A stretch of 7,388 bases of DNA from Nitrospinota bacterium (lineage in GTDB: Bacteria > Nitrospinota > Nitrospinia > UBA9942), in assembly GCA_016234205.1 (NCBI GenBank), contig JACRGN010000283.1:1-7388 (forward strand), written 5' to 3'. The notes below the pieces were generated by a model. That model worked only from the letters and a program-made list of their open reading frames with translations. It was not told where the DNA came from and made no database searches. Shown one piece after another: positions 1 through 7,388 of this stretch. The translations under genes and the position numbers were made by a program. Every line of letters starts with the position of its first letter. Positions within the stretch are counted from its first letter, which is position 1.

Positions 1-1
1 A

Positions 2-36
2 TTTTGATTTTTAATTTTTGAGTTTTGATTTTTTTA
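2..36. repeat. AT-rich heptanucleotide tandem array, five units
   Basis: Read in steps of seven from position 2, the units are TTTTGAT, TTTTAAT, TTTTGAG, TTTTGAT and TTTTTTA, so four and a half recognisable copies of a T-rich heptamer lie directly before the terminator stem. The array starts at the window edge and may continue leftwards. The unit contains TGA when read on the + strand and the array is intergenic. T-rich sequence gives some periodicity by chance, so this is the weakest of the heptamer arrays. Confidence 0.55.
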
Positions 37-37
37 G

Positions 38-78
38 AAGCCCACTCTCATTGTGTTACAATGGGAGTGGGCTTTTTT
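38..78 (+). terminator. Rho-independent terminator of an upstream + strand gene
   Basis: A 17-bp stem pairs 38-54 with 58-74 around a GTT loop (55-57). All pairs are Watson-Crick except one G-T at 48/64. The GC-rich base (GCCCACTC with GAGTGGGC) runs straight into a T tract at 73-78. The T tract lies only on the + strand exit side and the other flank is also T-rich on +, so it should work for + strand transcripts only. No gene that it would end is inside the window. It sits about 27 bases before the glnE start, so glnE needs either a very short promoter region or read-through. Confidence 0.9.
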
Positions 79-104
79 ATTTTAAAATTAATCCAATATT
101 TTTT

Positions 105-3100
105 ATGGATATAAATTTATTTCAGAGAGGATTTTTAAATCCCGAGAAGGCGGAGCAGAATATCAAGGCAATTGATGCCATCTTAAGAAGACAGAAGTCG
201 GATGAAATTTTATCCATTATTGTTGAGGTATCTGCAAATTCATTTGACACTGATAGGGCGCTTAATAATTTTGAAAGATTTTTTGTTGCCATAGAAGATA
301 CCAATCTATTCAAAATAACCCTTTCGGAAGCAGAAAAGAATCTAAGAATCCTTTCATTTCTCTTCTCGGGAAGCCAGTATTTGACCGATATTTTGATAAA
401 AACCCCTTCCTATGCCTCATGGCTTATAGACCCGGAAATACTAAAAAAATCCCGCTTTAAAGATGATATGTATAATGACCTCTCATACATGTTCTCAGAT
501 TCTGCAGTGACCCCGCACATAAATTATGTGCGGGGGAATCCATCTCTCAGTTATAAGGAAAAGGCAAATTCAATCCGTAGATTTAGAAATAGGGAATTCT
601 TGAGGATAGGCTTGAGAGACCTTATGAAAGAGGCTGATACAATTGAAACTATGGAAGACCTCTCAAATGTTGCAGATGTATGCCTGCAGAAGGCGTATGA
701 ATACTGTAACGGGGAATTAGAAAAGAAATTTGGAATTCCATATTTTGAGGATGAGATAAATGGTTTGAAAAAGATGTGTGAGTTTGTAATCCTTGCTATG
801 GGAAAGCATGGCGGGAGGGAGTTGAATTTTAGTTCAGACATTGACCTCTTATATATCTATTCATCTGATAAGGGTATGACGAGTGGTATTGAGTCAACTG
901 ATGGAGAGATTGAAAACCAGATAACAAACCATGAGTATTTTGTCCAGTTATCAAGAATGGTTACAAAGATGGTCTCTGAGATAACAGATGAGGGGTATGC
1001 CTTCCGTATAGACCTTGACCTGAGGCCTGAGGGGAAGAGCGGGGATATAACAAATTCCCTGAGAAGTGCGGAGATATATTATGAGTCATGGGGGGAAACA
1101 TGGGAGAGGCAGGCACTTTTAAAGTGCCGTCCTGCGGCGGGAAGCATTGCCCTTGGCAGGAAATTTGTTGAAATGATAAAGCCATTTATATTTCGTAAAT
1201 ATCTTGATTTCTCAGCCCTGAGAGAGATAAAGGAGATGAAAGAAAAGATTAATAAGAGCCTTGAGCAGAAAGGTAGCGGGAGATGCAATGTGAAGCTTGG
1301 ATACGGCGGGATACGGGAGATTGAATTTATTGTTCAGTCGTTTCAGTTGATATATGGCGGTAAGGAGAAGTGGTTCAGGGAGAGAAATTCAATGAGGGGA
1401 TTACATAGGATATCAGAAAAGGGGCTTCTCTCATACGCCGAGTATTTCAGCCTCTCAAATGCCTATCTGTTTTTAAGGGATTTGGAGAACAGGATTCAGC
1501 TCTTTAGCGGAAGGCAAACACATGATATTCCTGATGAGCCTCATGAACAACTGACATTATCAAGAAAGATGTACCGGGGCACGGGGCACCCATCCGGTGG
1601 CTGGGTCGCAGTGGCTGGGTCGCAGAAGGCAGAACTTAAAAATCCCGAATCCCAATTGATGCTCATGTATAACTATCATACAAAAAATGTCAGGGAAATA
1701 TACGATAACCTCTTTTCCGCCGAGATATATGATGTTACCGAGGTGATGGAGGGGGAACTTCAGTGGCAGATAGATATGGATGACCCAGCCTCATCAATTG
1801 CCACACTTAAGCAGATAGGGTTTAAATCGCCCGAGATGACCCGCAGAAACCTGATTTTAATGAGAGATGGAGGGGCATTTGCCCACCCCACTATCAGGAG
1901 TAAGAGGTATTTCAATCAGATGCTGCCTTCTCTTTTAAAGGAGTGTAAAAAACTGCCTGACCCTGACCTCTCAATCAATAATTTTGAAAAATTTGTTGAT
2001 GCCGGGAGGGTTAGGGAGGGCATCTATTCTGTCCTATCTAAGAGTGAAGCGGCTGTCAGGAGTCTCTGTTCCCTCTTCGGGACAAGCCAGTTTCTATCAA
2101 ATATACTTATCCGGCAGCCCGAATTGGCAGATTCCCTTTTAAGTGCTGAAGGTGTTTATAAAGAAAAGACAAAGAAGAGTTTAAGAGAGGAGATGGAGAG
2201 GATTTTAAAGTCAGCTGATTCTTATGAGAAGTCACTGGATGAACTCTGTAAGTTTAAAAGGGGAGAGGAACTCAGGATAGGGCTGAGGGATATTTTGGGA
2301 ATAGCTGAATTTAGTGGAATTAGCTCAGAGCTTTCAAATCTGGCGGATGTCTATGTGGAATTTTCTCTTAAGCTGACAGAGGATGAACTCATAAGCAGGT
2401 ATGGAACCCCTATGAAAGATCGGAATGGGGAGATGAGCCAGTTCGCAGTGATAGGGCTTGGCAAGCTCGGAGGGAGGGAATTAAATTTCGGGTCAGATTT
2501 AGATATAGTGTTTGCCTATTCAGATGATGGAGAGACAACAGGGAGCCGGGAGTCAAGAGAAAAAATCAGCAATCAAACTTTTTTCTCCAGGCTGTGTGAA
2601 AAATTAATATTTGCCATAGGAGGGGTAACGAGATTCGGTTTTGCCTACAGGGTTGATACGAGACTCCGCCCGGATGGAGAAAAGGGTGCCCTGATTATAC
2701 CCATAAAGGGGTATGAGGATTATTACCGGAAAAGGGGGGAGATATGGGAGAGGCAGGCACTTATAAAGGCAAGATTCATTGCAGGGGATGAAAAACTTGG
2801 CATGAATCTGATAAACATAATTCATAAATTTGTATATGAGACCCCCGTTGAGCAGAATATGGTTGAGGAGATTGACAGGATGAGAAAGAGGATGGAGCTT
2901 GAGCTGGTAAAAGGGGGGGAGACAAAGAGGAATATAAAGTTGGGAAGGGGCGGGATAATAGATATTGAATTTATTGTCCAGTTGTTACAGCTTAAAAACG
3001 GCAGTAGATTTACAGAACTGCGAAAGACAGGGAGTCTGGATGCCTTGAAAATCTTATACGAAAGAAAATTTATCACAGAGGAGGAGTACAGAATACTTTC

Positions 3101-3329
3101 AGCCGGTTATATATTTTTAAGGAGGATTGAGAACAGGATCAGAATAGAACATGACCGCCCATTGGCTGTTATCCCTGAGTCAGGGGATGAGCTTTCATTA
3201 TTGGCGAGGAGGCTTGGTTATAAGGAAAACGGAGGCAGTTCAGTTGATAAGTTGTATAAAGATTTTGAATCCTGTACTGAAAATGTGAGAGGGGTTTATA
3301 ACAAGGTATTTGGTGTTGATCAATCATAG
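105..3329 (+). CDS. glnE: Bifunctional glutamine synthetase adenylyltransferase / adenylyl-removing enzyme
   Basis: This cytoplasmic enzyme adds AMP to, and removes AMP from, glutamine synthetase under PII control, turning ammonia assimilation down or up. The 1074-residue product has the family's two tandem nucleotidyltransferase halves. The N-terminal (deadenylylase) half has GGRELNFSSDID with metal-binding Asp245/Asp247, WERQALLK at 333-340 and GGIREIEF around 402-409. The C-terminal (adenylylase) half repeats these as GGRELNFGSDLD with Asp798/Asp800, WERQALIK from 881 and DIEFIVQ from 953. All expected motifs are present in both halves, so both activities are likely intact. It is longer than the 946-residue E. 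coli enzyme, and part of the excess is repeat-like inserts near residues 136-144 and 491-507. ATG 105 was chosen because the frame upstream runs through the terminator hairpin; no clear Shine-Dalgarno precedes it. glnA and glnB are not in the window. Its 3' end overlaps convergent rsmD by 10 bp. Confidence 0.95.
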   Translation: MDINLFQRGFLNPEKAEQNIKAIDAILRRQKSDEILSIIVEVSANSFDTDRALNNFERFFVAIEDTNLFKITLSEAEKNLRILSFLFSGSQYLTDILIKTPSYASWLIDPEILKKSRFKDDMYNDLSYMFSDSAVTPHINYVRGNPSLSYKEKANSIRRFRNREFLRIGLRDLMKEADTIETMEDLSNVADVCLQKAYEYCNGELEKKFGIPYFEDEINGLKKMCEFVILAMGKHGGRELNFSSDIDLLYIYSSDKGMTSGIESTDGEIENQITNHEYFVQLSRMVTKMVSEITDEGYAFRIDLDLRPEGKSGDITNSLRSAEIYYESWGETWERQALLKCRPAAGSIALGRKFVEMIKPFIFRKYLDFSALREIKEMKEKINKSLEQKGSGRCNVKLGYGGIREIEFIVQSFQLIYGGKEKWFRERNSMRGLHRISEKGLLSYAEYFSLSNAYLFLRDLENRIQLFSGRQTHDIPDEPHEQLTLSRKMYRGTGHPSGGWVAVAGSQKAELKNPESQLMLMYNYHTKNVREIYDNLFSAEIYDVTEVMEGELQWQIDMDDPASSIATLKQIGFKSPEMTRRNLILMRDGGAFAHPTIRSKRYFNQMLPSLLKECKKLPDPDLSINNFEKFVDAGRVREGIYSVLSKSEAAVRSLCSLFGTSQFLSNILIRQPELADSLLSAEGVYKEKTKKSLREEMERILKSADSYEKSLDELCKFKRGEELRIGLRDILGIAEFSGISSELSNLADVYVEFSLKLTEDELISRYGTPMKDRNGEMSQFAVIGLGKLGGRELNFGSDLDIVFAYSDDGETTGSRESREKISNQTFFSRLCEKLIFAIGGVTRFGFAYRVDTRLRPDGEKGALIIPIKGYEDYYRKRGEIWERQALIKARFIAGDEKLGMNLINIIHKFVYETPVEQNMVEEIDRMRKRMELELVKGGETKRNIKLGRGGIIDIEFIVQLLQLKNGSRFTELRKTGSLDALKILYERKFITEEEYRILSAGYIFLRRIENRIRIEHDRPLAVIPESGDELSLLARRLGYKENGGSSVDKLYKDFESCTENVRGVYNKVFGVDQS
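511..535. repeat. Perfect 12-bp-arm palindrome inside glnE
   Basis: CCCCGCACATAA (511-522) is followed by a single A and then its exact reverse complement TTATGTGCGGGG (524-535). The element is translated in frame as roughly TPHINYVRG (residues 136-144), in a variable stretch between conserved parts of the GlnE deadenylylase half. A perfect GC-capped hairpin inside AT-rich coding sequence resembles an inserted interspersed palindrome. The inference of insertion is mine; the symmetry is seen directly. Confidence 0.8.
1575..1625. repeat. GC-rich tandem duplications inside glnE linker
   Basis: Two short tandem repeats lie together: CGGGGCA twice (1575-1588), then GTGGCTGGGTCGCA twice (1597-1624, 14-bp unit). 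They encode about residues 491-507, containing GTGHPSGGWVAVAGSQ, in the linker between the two GlnE catalytic halves, a region where I recognise no family motif. The patch is clearly more GC-rich than the flanking gene. Unit lengths of 7 and 14 match the heptamer periodicity seen elsewhere in the window. Confidence 0.7.
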
Positions 3330-3871
3330 GAGAAGAAGGAAAGTGAAGTATCACCATAGCGAATAGTCCTTTTTAATTTTATTCTGTCTTCTGTATTCTG
3401 TCTTCTGTATTCTGTCTTGTAATAGTGCTCCCAGATTATCTCTCCATCTTTTTTTAAAATATTGCACCTGGATATTTCCATTAAAGCCTGCTCACCAAGA
3501 TCGGATTTATATGGCGGGTCAAGGAATATGAAGTCAAATTGATGGCCTGTCTTTTTAATAAATTCTATTACATCAGCTTTTGCAATCTTGCATCTTGCAT
3601 CTTGCATCTTGCATCTTACAAGATTTTCTTTAATAATGTTTATCGCCTTTATATTATTATCAACAAAGACTACTTCCTTTGCACCCCTGCTTAAAGCCTC
3701 TATCCCTATTGCCCCTGCGCCCGAAAATAGGTCTAAAAAGGAACATTCAACGACCCTTTCTCCTATTATGTTAAATATTGCACCTTTTACCTTGTCCGGC
3801 GTCGGACGGATAGAAAGCCCATTAGGCGGGATAAGTTTTCGTCCCTTGAATAAACCTGAGATAACCCTCAT
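3320..3871 (-). CDS. rsmD: RsmD-family 16S rRNA (guanine-N2)-methyltransferase
   Basis: The family methylates G966 (E. coli numbering) of 16S rRNA in the assembling small subunit, using S-adenosylmethionine. The 183-residue product starts with the family's MRVISGLFKGRKL and RPTPDKVKGAIFN segments, carries SAM motif I as LDLFSGAGAIGIEALSRGA (46-64), an acidic loop Asp71 after motif I, and catalytic DPPY at 118-121. It ends with the typical RYGDTSLSFF strand. Length is close to the E. coli enzyme (198). Two surface loops are built from heptanucleotide repeats: CKMQDARCK (87-95) and TEYRRQNTEDRI (153-164). All catalytic motifs are intact, so the gene is probably functional. Its start codon is abutted by another heptamer array with no visible Shine-Dalgarno. 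It is downstream of the SDR gene on the same strand, and its stop overlaps convergent glnE by 10 bp. Confidence 0.93.
   Translation of the reverse strand: MRVISGLFKGRKLIPPNGLSIRPTPDKVKGAIFNIIGERVVECSFLDLFSGAGAIGIEALSRGAKEVVFVDNNIKAINIIKENLVRCKMQDARCKIAKADVIEFIKKTGHQFDFIFLDPPYKSDLGEQALMEISRCNILKKDGEIIWEHYYKTEYRRQNTEDRIKLKRTIRYGDTSLSFFSYD
3382..3416. repeat. TTCTGTC/TTCTGTA heptamer array within rsmD
   Basis: Five contiguous 7-bp units alternate TTCTGTC, TTCTGTA, TTCTGTC, TTCTGTA, TTCTGTC on the + strand. On the coding (-) strand this is GACAGAA/TACAGAA, translated as RsmD residues 153-164 (TEYRRQNTEDRI) in the loop before the C-terminal strand. The same unit recurs at 5651-5685 inside the glycosyltransferase-like gene. 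Confidence 0.92.
3585..3617. repeat. ATCTTGC (GCAAGAT) heptamer array within rsmD
   Basis: Four full ATCTTGC units plus a partial fifth (ATCTT) run from 3585 to 3617. On the rsmD coding strand the unit is GCAAGAT, and because 7 is not a multiple of 3 it reads through all seven codons as the 7-residue repeat CKMQDAR (residues 86-95), in the loop after the helix following motif I. The identical unit, in the same orientation relative to the gene, occurs at 5615-5649 in the glycosyltransferase-like gene. Confidence 0.92.
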
Positions 3872-3874
3872 TTA

Positions 3875-3952
3875 AAGTAAGAAGTAAGAAGTAAGAAGTA
3901 AGAAGTAAGAAGTATATTTGCTTCCTACTTCCTACTTTCTACTTCTTACTTT
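3875..3952. repeat. Inverted heptamer array filling the rsmD-SDR gap
   Basis: The left arm has GTAAGAA-type units in 7-bp steps (3877-3911, five copies). A short spacer (about 3915-3920) follows, and the right arm has CTTCCTA, CTTCCTA, CTTTCTA, CTTCTTA (3921-3948). The arms are imperfect reverse complements and could form a long hairpin. It occupies nearly the whole 86-bp gap, ends a few bases from the SDR stop codon and reaches within four bases of the rsmD start codon. It could reduce read-through from the SDR gene into rsmD, or form part of the rsmD leader. There is no classic U-tract terminator. Confidence 0.85.
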
Positions 3953-3957
3953 AGCTG

Positions 3958-4989
3958 TTACAGAAGTCTTCCATCCAAATATACATTGTCAATAAGTTTT
4001 TTTGCCTCCAAAATATTTTTATACCACTTAACTGTTACCGTTTTTATGTCGTTATCAATTTTCCCCGATTTAAGAGTGTTATATATTTCCTTTACTCCAT
4101 CTTCAGGCGAAAAACCTGGACTAAAATTCAAAAACTTTTTTATTTTATCAAATAAAACATTATAGCTCCTTTTGTCAGGGTCATCAGGGATAATGTCTAA
4201 TGCTATAGGGAAAGGAATGCTATCCCTTATAATGTAAGAAATATTTAAAATTTGAAAATTTTGTTCATTACTTCCAACATTAAATATCTCACCATTTATT
4301 TTTTTTAACTCAATAGTGTTAATTACTTTTTCAAAGACATGAGCGACATCTCTTACATGAACAAGGGGTCTCCACTGCTTGCCGCCGCCCATAACAAAAA
4401 TGGTGCCCTTTTTGAATGCGTTTAGTGTCATAAGGTTTAATACCAGATCAAATCTCATTCTTTTGGAAATTCCATAGACGGTAGCCAATCTAAGAACGGT
4501 TACGCTAAAACTATAATCGGCAAGCGGTAAAATATCATTTTCGGCTTTTATGTTAGCCTTTGCATAGGTGGTAAGCGGGTTCACTTTGCTTTCTTCGGTT
4601 AAGCTATTGCTATCCCCGGCACCATAAACAGAGCAAGAGCTGGCAATAATATATTTCTTAATGCCTGCTTTTTTTGCCAAACATGCTACCCTTACCCGCC
4701 CTAAGTGATTGATTGAATATGTTATCTTTTCATCTATATCACCACTTGGGTCATTCGATAGAGATGCCAGATCACATACAGCATCTACTCCTTTGAAGTC
4801 TTTTATTTCAATATCTCGTATATCTTTCTTGATAAATTTAAAATTGGGGTGATGTAAAGTGCTCCCCAGCAAATCTTCTCCAAAAAAATATCTATCGTAG
4901 CCTATAACCTTCTTGCCTTTTTCCAGGAGTAAATCCGTAAGCACCGAGCCAATATAGCCTCCAGCGCCGGTTACTAAAATTGTTTTCAT
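3958..4989 (-). CDS. NAD-dependent epimerase/dehydratase, extended SDR family
   Basis: This is a Rossmann-fold enzyme of the nucleotide-sugar epimerase/dehydratase group, expected in the cytoplasm; the substrate cannot be read from sequence. The 343-residue product has the NAD-binding glycine motif GAGGYIG (Gly8, Gly11, Gly14), Asp32 at the end of the second strand, DIRD (56-59), CDLASLSNDP (72-81), SSCSVYG (117-123) with the catalytic-region Ser, and Tyr142 in TTYAKAN. The SDR active site is YxxxK, but counting from Tyr142 and aligning Glu150 with the usual downstream Glu puts Asn146 in the lysine position; Lys144 and Lys148 flank it. WRPLVHVRDVAHVF is the usual substrate-domain segment. Met at 4989 is preferred over the in-frame Met at 5013 because AAAGGAG lies nine bases before it. 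It diverges from the membrane glycosyltransferase-like gene, which suggests but does not prove a shared sugar pathway. Confidence 0.88.
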   Translation of the reverse strand: MKTILVTGAGGYIGSVLTDLLLEKGKKVIGYDRYFFGEDLLGSTLHHPNFKFIKKDIRDIEIKDFKGVDAVCDLASLSNDPSGDIDEKITYSINHLGRVRVACLAKKAGIKKYIIASSCSVYGAGDSNSLTEESKVNPLTTYAKANIKAENDILPLADYSFSVTVLRLATVYGISKRMRFDLVLNLMTLNAFKKGTIFVMGGGKQWRPLVHVRDVAHVFEKVINTIELKKINGEIFNVGSNEQNFQILNISYIIRDSIPFPIALDIIPDDPDKRSYNVLFDKIKKFLNFSPGFSPEDGVKEIYNTLKSGKIDNDIKTVTVKWYKNILEAKKLIDNVYLDGRLL

Positions 4990-4998
4990 AATTCCATG

Positions 4999-5005
4999 CT
5001 CCTTT
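4999..5005 (-). promoter_or_regulatory. Shine-Dalgarno setting the SDR start
   Basis: On the - strand AAAGGAG is followed by nine bases and ATG (4989-4987). This strong ribosome-binding site lies inside the longer open frame that begins at 5013 and decides the start at the later methionine, directly before the Rossmann strand MKTILVTGAGG. It is the only convincing Shine-Dalgarno in front of any gene in this window. Confidence 0.8.
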
Positions 5006-5074
5006 ACATTCATAAGCGATAATCATGCCGCATAGTCGGTTAGGGGGAATAGCTATTGAATATGAATCAAGTAT

Positions 5075-5103
5075 ATGGTAAGGTAAAATAAGAGTTAAGT
5101 CAA
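5075..5103 (-). promoter_or_regulatory. Possible sigma70-type promoter for the SDR gene
   Basis: On the - strand TTGACT (5103-5098) is followed by 17 bases and TACCAT (5080-5075), five and four matches to the -35 and -10 consensus. It lies in the 122-bp divergent gap (4990-5111) and would give a leader of about 80 bases. For the opposite gene only a TAAAAT (5084-5089) without a well-spaced -35 is seen. Apart from the Shine-Dalgarno I see nothing else in this gap. AT-rich DNA gives such matches easily. Confidence 0.28.
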
Positions 5104-5111
5104 ATTTTCTT

Positions 5112-6734
<1,623 letters not shown>

Positions 6735-6746
<12 letters not shown>

Positions 6747-6858
6747 ACACAGATAGAATAAAAGTGTCAGAGTATCAAAGCGTCAGAGTTAAAAAAACTT
6801 TGACACTATGACACTTTGACTCTTTGATACTTTATTAAGTCTGTGTAAATCAGTGTCC
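6735..6858. repeat. Nested palindrome, about 124 bp, between convergent genes
   Basis: Outer arms GGACACAGATAAACACAGA (6735-6753) and TCTGTGTAAATCAGTGTCC (6840-6858) are inverted repeats matching at 16 of 19 positions. Inside them are inverted arrays with an 8-bp period: AGTGTCAG, AGTATCAA, AGCGTCAG (6763-6786), and CTTTGACA, CTATGACA, CTTTGACT, CTTTGATA (6798-6829), separated by an A-rich centre. The left arm supplies the last codons and the TAA of the membrane glycosyltransferase-like gene. By position it may act as a bidirectional transcription end for this gene and the GNAT gene, but no clean GC stem plus U tract is present. Confidence 0.85.
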
Positions 6859-6869
6859 TAATTTGGTTT

Positions 6870-7379
6870 CTATTCTGCTCCGAGCCACCTGTGAAATGTA
6901 TATTTTGACCTTACATAGGAAAGTCCAAGCTTGTTCCAGATTCTTATCACACTAAAGTTATTTATCTGTGTATCGTAATCTACTGTAGTTAATGTTTCGA
7001 CAGAGTGCCTTATTAGAGCAGCTACAAGAGAAACATAAGCCCCCCTCCCTTCTTTTGAAGCTGCACTCAAGCCGTGCCCCCCATATCTTATTTTATCCGA
7101 TAGTCCGTTTAAAATTTTATTTAACTTGTGACATATAAATCCCACCACTTTTCCATTTTTTTCGGCAACTAACATTACATCTGCTTCCGTACCGTTGCAG
7201 CAGTTTTTTGTCCATTCAATATTGTATTCAAGTCCCTTATTTTTTTGGATATAGGGGTCTTTACTAAACCTGTCTATATGATTTTCAAAAGCCTCCCGCG
7301 ATATTTCAATTATTCTCTCTCTGTCGCTCTCTTGATAAGGGCGGATATGAAACAGAGAAGGTATTTCCGGCAGTTTCAT
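6870..7379 (-). CDS. GNAT-family N-acetyltransferase
   Basis: This is an acetyl-CoA-dependent acyltransferase of the GNAT fold, 169 residues and cytoplasmic. The N-terminal strand and helix FHIRPYQESDRERIIEISREAF (10-31) are typical. VMLVAEKNGKVVGFI (68-82) is the central beta hairpin. SKEGRGAYVSLVAALIRHS (108-126) occupies the acetyl-CoA pyrophosphate-binding motif A in a modified form. VDYDTQINNFSVIRIWNKLGLSYV (133-156) is motif B with the usual Asn and the (K)LG turn. The TQxxN...LG end followed by a KYTFHRWL strand recalls WecD/RffC-type sugar-nucleotide amino-group acetyltransferases, which would fit the sugar genes beside it, but the acceptor is not determined. ATG 7379 is nine bases from the window edge, so the ribosome-binding site and any upstream operon partner cannot be judged. 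It converges on the membrane glycosyltransferase-like gene across the 124-bp palindrome. Confidence 0.82.
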   Translation of the reverse strand: MKLPEIPSLFHIRPYQESDRERIIEISREAFENHIDRFSKDPYIQKNKGLEYNIEWTKNCCNGTEADVMLVAEKNGKVVGFICHKLNKILNGLSDKIRYGGHGLSAASKEGRGAYVSLVAALIRHSVETLTTVDYDTQINNFSVIRIWNKLGLSYVRSKYTFHRWLGAE

Positions 7380-7388
7380 ATTTATTTC

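Noticed and set aside
18..104. Upstream extension of glnE from a TTG at 18
   Set aside because: The 29 extra codons run through the terminator hairpin and T tract, have no family similarity that I can see, and ATG 105 is available in frame.
1112..1128. Palindrome GGCACTTT-T-AAAGTGCC in glnE
   Set aside because: It is short, coincides with the strongly conserved WERQALLK codons, and the paralogous segment at 2744-2768 lacks the right arm, so it is probably chance.
551..3357. Open frames of 62-97 codons antisense to glnE
   Set aside because: They lie wholly or almost wholly opposite a clearly conserved gene, have no ribosome-binding site or recognisable domain, and show shadow-frame composition.
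3585..3617. CRISPR array
   Set aside because: The repeats are contiguous 7-mers without spacers, and no cas gene is present.
4990..5013. Longer SDR protein starting at ATG 5013
   Set aside because: The eight extra codons contain the AAAGGAG ribosome-binding site correctly spaced for the next ATG at 4989, after which the protein begins at the Rossmann strand as usual.

Overview
The window holds five protein-coding genes on an AT-rich bacterial chromosome. Two are conserved housekeeping genes, glnE and rsmD. The other three look carbohydrate-related: a nucleotide-sugar epimerase/dehydratase-like SDR, a polytopic GT-C-type glycosyltransferase with C-terminal TPRs, and a GNAT acetyltransferase. 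No rRNA, tRNA, insertion sequence, CRISPR array or phage gene is visible. The gene content and the many low-complexity short repeats suggest a Gram-negative, environmental lineage of the Nitrospirota/Deltaproteobacteria-like kind. That placement is inference only, because nothing here is a phylogenetic marker readable by eye.

Layout. Positions 1-104 are intergenic: an AT-rich heptamer array, then a strong rho-independent terminator belonging to a gene left of the window. glnE (105-3329, +) follows and converges on rsmD (3320-3871, -), with a 10-bp overlap of their 3' ends. An 86-bp gap (3872-3957) filled by an inverted heptamer array separates rsmD from the SDR gene (3958-4989, -). A 122-bp divergent gap (4990-5111) lies between the SDR gene and the membrane glycosyltransferase-like gene (5112-6746, +). 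That gene converges on the GNAT gene (6870-7379, -), and a nested palindrome of about 124 bp occupies the space between them.

How the genes relate. GlnE adjusts glutamine synthetase activity to nitrogen status, and RsmD methylates 16S rRNA; the two share only a convergent border. The other three are plausible partners in making or attaching a modified sugar, but they sit on different strands with repeat elements between them, so a shared pathway is only a hypothesis.

The most distinctive content is not a gene. At least six arrays of 7-bp tandem repeats with different unit sequences occur in this one window, plus a related 8-bp-period inverted array. Two units, GCAAGAT and TTCTGTC, appear inside two unrelated reading frames (rsmD and the glycosyltransferase-like gene), where they are translated as 7-residue repeats. 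glnE separately carries a perfect 12-bp-arm palindrome and a GC-rich tandem duplication in its coding sequence. The pattern resembles the heptanucleotide STRR repeats described in cyanobacteria, here spreading into coding DNA.
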